64,000 nt of DNA, from contig CP107851.1 in NCBI GenBank assembly GCA_036013505.1, forward strand, positions 3,605,501-3,669,500, given 5' to 3'. Of the stretch, positions 49,400 to 57,238 are shown one piece after another. The position numbers and the translations under genes were made by a program. Source of the DNA: Streptomyces sp. NBC_00510 (GTDB lineage Bacteria; Actinomycetota; Actinomycetes; Streptomycetales; Streptomycetaceae). How positions within the stretch are numbered: position 1 is the first letter of the stretch; each line of letters begins with the position of its first letter. The notes under the pieces are model-generated. The model was given only the letters and a program-made list of their open reading frames with translations. It was not told the origin of the DNA and made no database searches.

Positions 49400-50671
49400 G
49401 TGACCTCCGCACCTCCGCCCTCGCCGCCGTGCGCCTCCGGCCTCGCCCTGCCGGCCGCCCCCCGGGACCGCCTGTGGTCACGGGGGTTCAGCCTGTACTT
49501 CACCGCCCGCAGCGTCGCCATGCTCGGCGACTCGATGCTGCCCGTCGCCCTGTCGGCCGGGCTGCTCCAGCACGGCTACGGCGCGGGCGACATCGGCTAC
49601 GCCATGGCCTCCTTCACCGCCTGCTTCGCCGGGCTGGTCGTCCTCGGTGGCGTGTTCGCCGACCGGTTCAGCGCCCGCGGCCTGATGATCGGCGCCGACC
49701 TGGTGCGGGTCGGCACGCAGTCCCTGGCCGCCTGGCTCTTCTTCTCGGGGCACGTCGTGCTCTGGCAGATCTGCCTGATCGGCGCCGTCAACGGCGTGGC
49801 GGGCGCCATGTTCCAGCCGGGGGTGGCCAGCACGGTGCCCCAGGTGGCCCGGGACGTCCAGGAGGCCAACGGGGTGGTCCGCACCGCCGAGTCGCTGATG
49901 GCGCTGGCCGGCCCGGCGCTCGCCGGCGTGCTGGTGGCCTTCACCTCGGCGGGCGGGGTGTTCGCCGCGCACGCCGCCACGTACGCGGTGAGCGCCGTCT
50001 GCCTGCTGCTGCTCCGGCTGCCGGCCCGGACCGCGCGGGAGCCCCGGGACGCCGCCCGGCGCAGCAGCTTCCGGGCCGACCTGGTCGAGGGGTGGCGGGA
50101 GTTCCGGGCCCGCACCTGGATGTGGTCGGTGATCGTCATCTGGATGGGCTTCATGATCCTCGTCATGGGCCCGGTCACCCCGCTGGCGGCCGGCGAGATC
50201 CTGCCGGCGCACGGCCCGAAGGCGTACGGGCTGGTCTCCTCCGCCCTGGGGGCGGGCACCGCGCTCGGCGGGCTGCTGGCGATACGGCTGCGGCCGGCCC
50301 GGCCGCTGCGGGGCGGGGCCGTGGCGCTGTTCGGGTTCGCGCTCTACCCGGCCGCGGTCGGCGCCGGGCTGCCGGTGCCGGCGGTCGCGGCGGCGGTGCT
50401 GGTCGCCGGGACGGCCTGGGCGTTCTGGAGTGTGATGTGGGCCACCAGCGTCCAGACCCAGGTGCCCGGCGAGATCCTCAACCGCATCCACGCGTACGAG
50501 GTCGCCGGCTCGGTCGCCATGCTGCCCGTCGGCCAGGCACTCGCGGGGCCGGCGGCGGGTGTCTTCGGGGCGCGCCCGGTGCTGGTGGCCGGGGGTGCGG
50601 TGACCCTGCTGGTGTGCGTGGCGCTGCTGGCGGTGCCCGCCGTGCGCAACCTCGGCCGAAAATCCGGATGA
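49400..50671 (+). CDS. MFS transporter (drug-efflux-like)
   Basis: 423 residues from GTG at 49400; an in-frame GTG at 49361 would lie in the palindrome. Neither has a Shine-Dalgarno sequence, and leaderless translation is possible. Twelve hydrophobic segments are expected. It begins LWSRGFSLYFTARSVAMLGDSMLPVALSAG (first helix), with the family motif A region GGVFADRFSARGLMIGADLVR after TM2 (partly quoted). This subgroup usually exports small molecules. The substrate and regulator are unknown; no repressor gene is adjacent. Confidence 0.87.
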   Translation: MTSAPPPSPPCASGLALPAAPRDRLWSRGFSLYFTARSVAMLGDSMLPVALSAGLLQHGYGAGDIGYAMASFTACFAGLVVLGGVFADRFSARGLMIGADLVRVGTQSLAAWLFFSGHVVLWQICLIGAVNGVAGAMFQPGVASTVPQVARDVQEANGVVRTAESLMALAGPALAGVLVAFTSAGGVFAAHAATYAVSAVCLLLLRLPARTAREPRDAARRSSFRADLVEGWREFRARTWMWSVIVIWMGFMILVMGPVTPLAAGEILPAHGPKAYGLVSSALGAGTALGGLLAIRLRPARPLRGGAVALFGFALYPAAVGAGLPVPAVAAAVLVAGTAWAFWSVMWATSVQTQVPGEILNRIHAYEVAGSVAMLPVGQALAGPAAGVFGARPVLVAGGAVTLLVCVALLAVPAVRNLGRKSG

Positions 50672-50705
50672 GCGTTGTCGGTGGTCGCACGTAGTCTCTG
50701 AAACG

Positions 50706-52550
50706 ATGCCTGAGTCGACCAACCAACCCGCGCCCGAACGTTCCCGATCCGCCGTGCGCTCACTGCTGCGCCTGTGGCCGTACGTGAAGCCGGTCAGCCA
50801 CCGGCTGTTCGGTTCCGCGGGCGTGGCCGTGGTCGCGTCCTGCCTGGCGCTGCTGATCCCGCTGGTCCTGAAGTGGATCGTGGACGGCCCGGTCGCCGAC
50901 CACGAGCCGTCCGGGGTGTGGCTCGGCGGCGGGCTGGTGCTGCTGCTCGGTCTCCTGGAGGCCGGGCTCTTCGGCGTACGGCGCTGGCTGGTGGCGCGCC
51001 CCATGGCCGCGCTGGAGGCCGGGATGCGGGCCGAGCTGTACCGGAGGCTGCAGCGCCTGCCGGTGTCCTTCCACGACCGGTGGGGCTCGGGGCAGCTGCT
51101 CTCGCGGGCCACGAACGACCTGCAGATCCTGCGGATGTTCCTGACCTTCCCGATGGTCTTCCTGGCGGTCAACACGGCCACCATCGCGGCGGGCTTCGGC
51201 ATCCTGTTCGTGCAGCGCTGGTCGCTGGGGCTGATCCTGCTGGGCCCGGTCGTGCCGCTGGTGATCCTCTGCTCGTACTTCGAGGCGCGCTACCAGGTCG
51301 CCTCCCGCACCGCGCAGGACCAGGTCGGCGACCTGACCACGCTGGTCGAGGAGTCGGTGCTCGGCATCCGCATCATCAAGGCCTTCGGCCGGCACCGCAG
51401 CCAGGCCGACACCTTCCGCCGGCAGTCGCGCGAACTGCGCGGCACCGAGCTGCGCAAGGCCGGGCTGCTGGCGGACCTGTGGATGGTGATCACCGGGCTG
51501 CCGGACGTGGCGCTGGGCGCGGCGCTGGTCCTGGGCGCGGTGCAGGTCGCCGACGGCGACCTGTCGGCGGGCACGTTGGTCGCCTTCCTGTCCACGGCGC
51601 TCGCGCTGCGCTGGCCGGTGGAGTCGCTGGGCTGGCTGCTCTCCTTCAGCAACGAGGCGGCCACCGCCGCCGACCGCGTCTTCGAGGTCCTGGACACCGA
51701 GGTCCCGCCGGAGACCGGCTCGGGGACGGGGACCGGCCCGGTCCCGGGCGAGGACGGGCGGCCCGCCGACGGCATCCGCTTCAGCGCCGTGCGCTTCCGC
51801 TACCCCGACGCCCCCGAGGGCAGCCCCGACCTGCTCACCGGGATCGACCTGCACATCCGCAGCGGCGAGACCGTGGCGCTGGTCGGCGCGACGGGCAGCG
51901 GCAAGACGAGCCTGACCTCGCTCATCCCGCGGCTGTACGAGCCGACCGGCGGCCGCATCACGCTGGACGGCACCGACGCCGCTCAGCTCACCCGGTCCGC
52001 GCTGCGCTCCCTGGTCGCGACGGCCTTCGAGGAACCGACCCTGTTCTCCGCCAGCGTGCGGGAGAACGTGCTGATGGGCGCTCCCGACGCAGACGAGACG
52101 GACCTGCTGCGGGCGCTGGAGATCGCCCAGTGCGACTTCGTCCACAAGCTGCCGCAGGGGGTGGACACCCAGGTGGGAGAGCAGGGCCTGAGCCTGTCCG
52201 GCGGTCAGCGGCAGCGGCTCGCGCTGGCCCGCGCGGTCGTCGGCCACCCCCGCTTCCTGGTGCTGGACGACCCCCTGTCCGCCCTCGACGTGCACACCGA
52301 GGCCCTCGTCGAGGCGGCCCTGCGCCAGGTGCTGGCCACCACGACGGCGCTGGTGGTCGCCCACCGCCCCTCCACGGTGATGCTCGCCGACCGGGTGGCG
52401 CTGCTGTCGGAGGGCCGGGTCACCGCGGTCGGCACCCACCAGGAACTCCTGTCCTCCTCCGCGGCCTACCGCCGCCTGATGTCCGGCCAGGACGGGAGCG
52501 CGCCCGCCGCGCCGGACCGTCCGCAATTCGAAGGGAGCAGCACCCGATGA
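50706..52550 (+). CDS. ABC exporter, subunit 1 (degenerate ATPase site)
   Basis: 614 residues: six-helix type IV exporter membrane domain, then a nucleotide-binding domain from about residue 355. Walker A is VGATGSGKTSL (about 394-401) and the signature LSLSGGQRQRLALARA is canonical. Walker B ends LDDPLSALD: Asp522 replaces the catalytic Glu. This is the hallmark of the non-hydrolysing site in heterodimeric exporters. Its TGA overlaps the partner's ATG. The substrate is unknown, with drug, lipid or peptide all possible. Confidence 0.92.
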   Translation: MPESTNQPAPERSRSAVRSLLRLWPYVKPVSHRLFGSAGVAVVASCLALLIPLVLKWIVDGPVADHEPSGVWLGGGLVLLLGLLEAGLFGVRRWLVARPMAALEAGMRAELYRRLQRLPVSFHDRWGSGQLLSRATNDLQILRMFLTFPMVFLAVNTATIAAGFGILFVQRWSLGLILLGPVVPLVILCSYFEARYQVASRTAQDQVGDLTTLVEESVLGIRIIKAFGRHRSQADTFRRQSRELRGTELRKAGLLADLWMVITGLPDVALGAALVLGAVQVADGDLSAGTLVAFLSTALALRWPVESLGWLLSFSNEAATAADRVFEVLDTEVPPETGSGTGTGPVPGEDGRPADGIRFSAVRFRYPDAPEGSPDLLTGIDLHIRSGETVALVGATGSGKTSLTSLIPRLYEPTGGRITLDGTDAAQLTRSALRSLVATAFEEPTLFSASVRENVLMGAPDADETDLLRALEIAQCDFVHKLPQGVDTQVGEQGLSLSGGQRQRLALARAVVGHPRFLVLDDPLSALDVHTEALVEAALRQVLATTTALVVAHRPSTVMLADRVALLSEGRVTAVGTHQELLSSSAAYRRLMSGQDGSAPAAPDRPQFEGSSTR

Positions 52551-54433
52551 CCTCCGTCGCGGAGTCGCAGCCTGCCGAGCAGTCGGCCGACGGGGAACCG
52601 GCGGGGCACCGGGAGACCGAGGAGGCCCGGCAGGCCAGGGAGGACGACCTCTTCGACCGGGACCGGCTCCCGGCGCCCGAGGGGGCGTCACGCGCCCTGC
52701 TGCGGGAACTGGTCGGGCCGCACCGGCGGCGCGTGTGGCTGGCGGCCGTGGTCCTGCTGCTGCAGCAGGCGGCCGTGCAGGCGGGCCCGCTCATCGTCGC
52801 GGTGGCCATCGACCGGGCCATCCCGGCGCTGCGCCGCGACGACCACGGACCGCTGATCGCGGTCGCGGTCGGCTACATCGGCTGCGCCGTCGCCGGCGGT
52901 CTCCTGCAGCGGACGTTCGTCCGGCAGGCCGGCCGGGTCTGCCAGGACGTGCTGGTCGACCTGCGCGGCCGGATCTTCCGGCACGCCCAGGCGCTCGGCC
53001 TGGACTTCCACGAGCGCTACACCTCGGGCCGGATCATCGCCCGCGCCACCTCCGACGTGGAGTCGATCCGGGAGCTGCTGACCGAGGGCCTCCAGGAGCT
53101 GCTGAACGTCGGGCTGTCGGTGCTCTACATCTCGGCGGTCCTGCTGTGGCTGGACTGGGGGCTCGGCCTGTTCGCGCTCGCCACCGCGGTGCCGCTGGTG
53201 GTGACCGTCCGGATCTTCCGGCGCCGGTCGGCCACGGTCTACACACGCCGCTCCGCGGCGATCGCCTCCGTCATCGTGCGCTTCACCGAGACGATGAACG
53301 GCATCCGGCCCGTACAGGCCTTCCGCCGCGAGAAGGCGAACGACGAGGCGTTCGACGAGCTCAACGCCGCCCACCGGCAGGCCAACGGTGACGCGATCCT
53401 GGAGATGGGCCGCTTCACCGTGAGTTCCTGGCTGATCGCCAACACCTCGGTGGCGCTGGTGGTCCTGTGGGGTGCGTACCGCGTCGCCTCCGGCTCGCTC
53501 GCGCTGGGCGTGCTCGCCGCGTTCGTGCTCTACCTGCGGCGGCTGTACGCGCCGATCGACCCGCTCGGCATGTTCCTCAACTCCTACCAGTCGGCGGCCG
53601 CCTCGCTGGAGAAGATCGCCGGGCTGCTGGCCCAGCGGCCGACGGTGCCCGAGCCGCAGACACCGCGGGCGCTGCCGGCCACGCAGGCGGGCATCCCGGG
53701 CCGCGAGGTCGTCTTCGATCAGGTCCGCTTCGCCTACCGCACGGGCGGCGAGGTGCTGCCCCGCTTCGACCTGCGGCTGCCCGCCGGGCAGACGGTCGCG
53801 GTGGTCGGCGCCACCGGCGCGGGCAAGTCGACGCTGGCCAAGCTGCTGGCCCGGTTCTACGACCCGACCGACGGCCGGGTCACCCTGGACGGGGTGGACC
53901 TGCGCGAGCTGGCCCTGCCGGAGCTGCGCCGCGGGGTGGTGATGGTGACCCAGGAGGCGTTCCTCTTCTCCGGCACGGTCGCCGAGAACATCGCCATCGG
54001 CCGTCCGGAGGCCACCCGTGAGGAGATCGAGGGCGCCACCAGGGCGATCGGCGCCCATGACTTCATCGCGGCGCTGCCCGAGGGCTACGACACCGACGTC
54101 CGCAAGCGCGGCGGCCGCATCTCGGCGGGCCAGCGCCAGTTGGTGGCCTTCGCCCGCGCCCTGCTCGCCGACCCGGCCGTGCTCATCCTGGACGAGGCGA
54201 CCTCCTCGCTGGACGTACCGGGCGAGCGCGCGGTGCAGCAGGCGATGCGCGAGGTGCTGCGCGGCCGCACCGCCGTGATCATCGCCCACCGGCTGTCGAC
54301 GGTGGAGATCGCGGACCGGGTGCTGGTGATGGACCAGGGCCGCGTCGTGGAGGACGGCACCCCGGCCGAACTCGTCTCCGGCGCGGGCCGCTTCGCCGAT
54401 CTGCACCAGGCCTGGCGCGACAGCCTCGTCTGA
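52547..54433 (+). CDS. ABC exporter, subunit 2 (catalytic ATPase site)
   Basis: 628 residues. A hydrophilic N-terminal extension of about 60 residues precedes the exporter membrane domain and a nucleotide-binding domain. Walker A is VGATGAGKSTLAKLL, and Walker B is VLILDEATSSLD with Glu550 intact. The signature is RISAGQRQL (Ser526-Ala527-Gly528-Gln529) instead of LSGGQ. The altered signature here and the Asp in subunit 1's Walker B fall in the same composite site, so one of the two sites is degenerate. GGGAG precedes the ATG. It is coupled to subunit 1 by ATGA. Confidence 0.92.
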   Translation: MTSVAESQPAEQSADGEPAGHRETEEARQAREDDLFDRDRLPAPEGASRALLRELVGPHRRRVWLAAVVLLLQQAAVQAGPLIVAVAIDRAIPALRRDDHGPLIAVAVGYIGCAVAGGLLQRTFVRQAGRVCQDVLVDLRGRIFRHAQALGLDFHERYTSGRIIARATSDVESIRELLTEGLQELLNVGLSVLYISAVLLWLDWGLGLFALATAVPLVVTVRIFRRRSATVYTRRSAAIASVIVRFTETMNGIRPVQAFRREKANDEAFDELNAAHRQANGDAILEMGRFTVSSWLIANTSVALVVLWGAYRVASGSLALGVLAAFVLYLRRLYAPIDPLGMFLNSYQSAAASLEKIAGLLAQRPTVPEPQTPRALPATQAGIPGREVVFDQVRFAYRTGGEVLPRFDLRLPAGQTVAVVGATGAGKSTLAKLLARFYDPTDGRVTLDGVDLRELALPELRRGVVMVTQEAFLFSGTVAENIAIGRPEATREEIEGATRAIGAHDFIAALPEGYDTDVRKRGGRISAGQRQLVAFARALLADPAVLILDEATSSLDVPGERAVQQAMREVLRGRTAVIIAHRLSTVEIADRVLVMDQGRVVEDGTPAELVSGAGRFADLHQAWRDSLV

Positions 54434-54772
54434 GCCACCGGCACCTGCCGGGGCGTGCGGGGCCGGCCGGCCCCGCACGCCCCCGCCTCTTTCCGGCACG
54501 CTTCGCCCCGCCCTGTCCGGAATGCGAACCCGACGTCCCCCTCAAAGGACGAATTCGGCCAACTTCTCGCCACGTACATGACACCAAGCCATGAACAGTG
54601 GCACTCTTCCCCCCGTCGGCCGTCAGTACGCCCACACACCGCACCGCTTCGTGCTGACGCACCGGCCGAACTCCGCACGTCCCACCCGCACGGCTAGTTC
54701 CGCCCGGGCAGCACACCCCGTCTGCCCGGCTGTCCCCGGCCGCCAACCGCGGCCGACGCAGTAGGAGTCCGA
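54434..54772 (+). other. Intergenic region before the metalloprotease gene (339 nt)
   Basis: It contains the exporter terminator at 54450-54483 and about 290 nt before the protease start. No gene is seen. The region around 54540-54605 is less GC-rich than its surroundings and may hold the protease promoter; I cannot assign hexamers. Confidence 0.5.
54450..54483 (+). terminator. 34-bp perfect palindrome after the ABC exporter
   Basis: A fully symmetric GC palindrome starting 17 nt after the exporter stop, forming a 15-bp stem around GGCC. It is followed by CCCCGCCTCTTTCC, a weakly U-containing tail, consistent with a terminator. Confidence 0.75.
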
Positions 54773-57148
54773 GTGAGACGATCCCCCCGCAAGGCAGTCG
54801 CGGCCGCCAGTGTGGTCGCCACCGCCGCGTTCATCGCCGTCGGCATACCGGCCACCTCCGCCACGGCGAACGCCGCCCCCCACACGAGCCAGCTCCGCAC
54901 CGGAGCCCTCGAGGCGAAGCTCACCCCCGCCCAGCGCACCGCGCTCATCAAGAGCGCGAGCGACCGCACGGCCGTCACGGCGCAGTCGCTGGGTCTGGGC
55001 AGCAAGGAGAAGCTGGTCGTCAAGGACGTCGTCAAGGACGCCGACGGCGCGCTGCACACCCGCTACGAGCGCACCTACGCCGGGCTCCCCGTGCTCGGCG
55101 GCGACCTCGTGGTGCACACGCCCGCCAAGGGCACCGGCACGGTCGGCACGACGTTCAACACGAACCAGAGGATCACGGTCGCCTCGACGACGCCGAAGGT
55201 CGCCGAGTCCGCCGCGACGACCGCCGCGCTGAAGACCGCCAAGACGCTGAAGGCCGAGGCGCCCGCCGCCGACGACGCCCGCAAGGTGATCTGGGCCGGC
55301 CAGGGCACGCCGAAGCTCGCCTGGGAGACCGTGGTGAGCGGCCTGCAGGACGACGGCACGCCGAGCCGGCTGCACGTCGTCACCGACGCCGTGACCGGCA
55401 AGGAGCTCTACCGGTACCAGGACATCAAGACCGGCACCGGCAACACCCAGTACAGCGGCCAGGTGTCGCTGACCACGACGCTGTCCGGCTCGACGTACCA
55501 GCTGTACGACACGACCCGCGGCGGCCACAAGACGTACAACCTCAACCGCGGCACCTCGGGCACCGGGACGCTGTTCACCGACGCCGACGACGTCTGGGGC
55601 GACGGCACCGGCTCCAACACCCAGACCGCGGGCGCCGACGCCGCCTACGGCGCCCAGACGACCTGGGACTTCTACAAGAACACCTTCGGCCGCAGCGGCA
55701 TCCGCAACGACGGTGTCGCCGCGTACTCGCGGGTCCACTACAGCAGCGGCTACGTCAACGCCTTCTGGGACGACAGCTGCTTCTGCATGACCTACGGCGA
55801 CGGCTCGGGCAACACCCACGCGCTGACCTCGCTGGACGTCGCGGGCCACGAGATGAGCCACGGCGTCACCTCCGCCACCGCGAACCTCACCTACTCGGGC
55901 GAGTCCGGCGGCCTGAACGAGGCGACCTCCGACATCTTCGGCACGGGCGTCGAGTTCTACGCCAACAACAGCAACGACATCGGTGACTACCTCATCGGTG
56001 AAGAGATCAACATCAACGGCGACGGCACCCCGCTGCGCTACCAGGACAAGCCGTCCCGCGACGGCACGTCGCCCGACAACTGGTACTCCGGGATCGGCAA
56101 CCTGGACGTCCACTACTCCTCGGGTCCGGCGAACCACATGTTCTACCTGCTCTCCGAGGGCAGCGGCGCCAAGGTCATCAACGGGGTCAGCTACAACAGC
56201 CCGACCGCCGACGGCATCGCCGTCGCCGGCATCGGCCGCGCCGCCGCGCTGCAGATCTGGTACAAGGCGCTGAGCACGTACATGACGAGCAGCACCAACT
56301 ACGCGGCCGCCCGCACCGCCGCCCTGAACGCCGCGACGGCCCTGTACGGCGCGGGCTCCGCCCAGTACGCGGGCGTGCAGAACGCCTTCGCGGGCATCGG
56401 TGTCGGCAGCCACGCGCCCGTCTCGGGCGTCACGGTCACCAACCCGGGCAACCAGAGCAGCACCGTCGGCACCGCCGCCAGCCTGCAGATCCAGGCCAGC
56501 AGCACCAACAGCGGCGCGCTGAGCTACGCGGCGAGCGGCCTGCCCTCCGGTCTGTCGATCAACGCCTCCACGGGTCTGATCTCCGGCACCCCGTCCGCCG
56601 CGGGCACCTACAACACCACGGTCACGGTCACCGACTCCGCGTCCAAGACCGGCACCGCCTCCTTCACCTGGACCGTCACCACCCCCGGTAGCTGCGCCTC
56701 CAGCCAGCTGCTCGGCAACCCCGGCTTCGAGTCCGGCAGCGCCTCCTGGACGGCCACCAGCGGTGTGATCACCAACTCCAGCAGCCAGGCCGCCCACGGC
56801 GGTTCGTACAAGGCGTGGCTGGACGGCTACGGCTCGACGCACACCGACACGCTCACCCAGTCGGTGACGATCCCGGCCGGCTGCAAGGCGACCTTCACCT
56901 TCTGGCTGCACATCGACTCCGCCGAGACGACCACCAGCACCCAGTACGACAAGCTGACCGTCACGGCCGGGTCGACCACCCTGGCCACCTACTCCAACCT
57001 CAACAAGGCCACGGGCTACACCCAGAAGTCCTTCAGCCTGAACTCCTTCGCCGGCTCCACCGTCACCCTGAAGTTCACCGGCACCGAGGACTCCTCGCTG
57101 CAGACGAGCTTCGTGGTCGACGACACCGCGGTGAACACCAGCAGCTGA
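54773..57148 (+). CDS. Secreted thermolysin-family (M4) neutral metalloprotease with accessory domains
   Basis: 791 residues with a GTG start; GGAG precedes it. A signal peptide (cleaved near residue 35) and an FTP/PepSY propeptide lead into the M4 catalytic domain. HEMSH gives zinc ligands His359 and His363 with Glu360 as base; Glu383 in GGLNEATSD is the third ligand, at thermolysin spacing. A putative Ig-like domain (VTVTNPGNQSSTVGTAA onward) and a C-terminal beta-sandwich module starting near NPGFESGSASWTA follow, probably for substrate or wall binding. It degrades extracellular protein. It is followed by a strong terminator. Confidence 0.94.
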   Translation: MRRSPRKAVAAASVVATAAFIAVGIPATSATANAAPHTSQLRTGALEAKLTPAQRTALIKSASDRTAVTAQSLGLGSKEKLVVKDVVKDADGALHTRYERTYAGLPVLGGDLVVHTPAKGTGTVGTTFNTNQRITVASTTPKVAESAATTAALKTAKTLKAEAPAADDARKVIWAGQGTPKLAWETVVSGLQDDGTPSRLHVVTDAVTGKELYRYQDIKTGTGNTQYSGQVSLTTTLSGSTYQLYDTTRGGHKTYNLNRGTSGTGTLFTDADDVWGDGTGSNTQTAGADAAYGAQTTWDFYKNTFGRSGIRNDGVAAYSRVHYSSGYVNAFWDDSCFCMTYGDGSGNTHALTSLDVAGHEMSHGVTSATANLTYSGESGGLNEATSDIFGTGVEFYANNSNDIGDYLIGEEININGDGTPLRYQDKPSRDGTSPDNWYSGIGNLDVHYSSGPANHMFYLLSEGSGAKVINGVSYNSPTADGIAVAGIGRAAALQIWYKALSTYMTSSTNYAAARTAALNAATALYGAGSAQYAGVQNAFAGIGVGSHAPVSGVTVTNPGNQSSTVGTAASLQIQASSTNSGALSYAASGLPSGLSINASTGLISGTPSAAGTYNTTVTVTDSASKTGTASFTWTVTTPGSCASSQLLGNPGFESGSASWTATSGVITNSSSQAAHGGSYKAWLDGYGSTHTDTLTQSVTIPAGCKATFTFWLHIDSAETTTSTQYDKLTVTAGSTTLATYSNLNKATGYTQKSFSLNSFAGSTVTLKFTGTEDSSLQTSFVVDDTAVNTSS

Positions 57149-57171
57149 CCCCCGTCGGCTGACAGCGCACG

Positions 57172-57209
57172 CCGGGCCCCGGCCGTCGTCAACGACGGCC
57201 GGGGCCCGG
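57172..57209. terminator. Bidirectional terminator between protease and glgP
   Basis: A perfect 18-bp stem (CCGGGCCCCGGCCGTCGT and its complement) with a 2-nt loop between convergent genes. It is the strongest hairpin in the window. Confidence 0.85.
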
Positions 57210-57238
57210 TCCCGTTCCCGCTTCCGTGGACGTCCGGC

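Noticed and set aside
50774..54433. A 1219-codon plus-strand frame that could look like a fused ABC protein
   Set aside because: Its first 590 codons are a frame-shifted reading of exporter subunit 1, which has its own intact frame ending in an ATGA. The real second gene starts at 52547.
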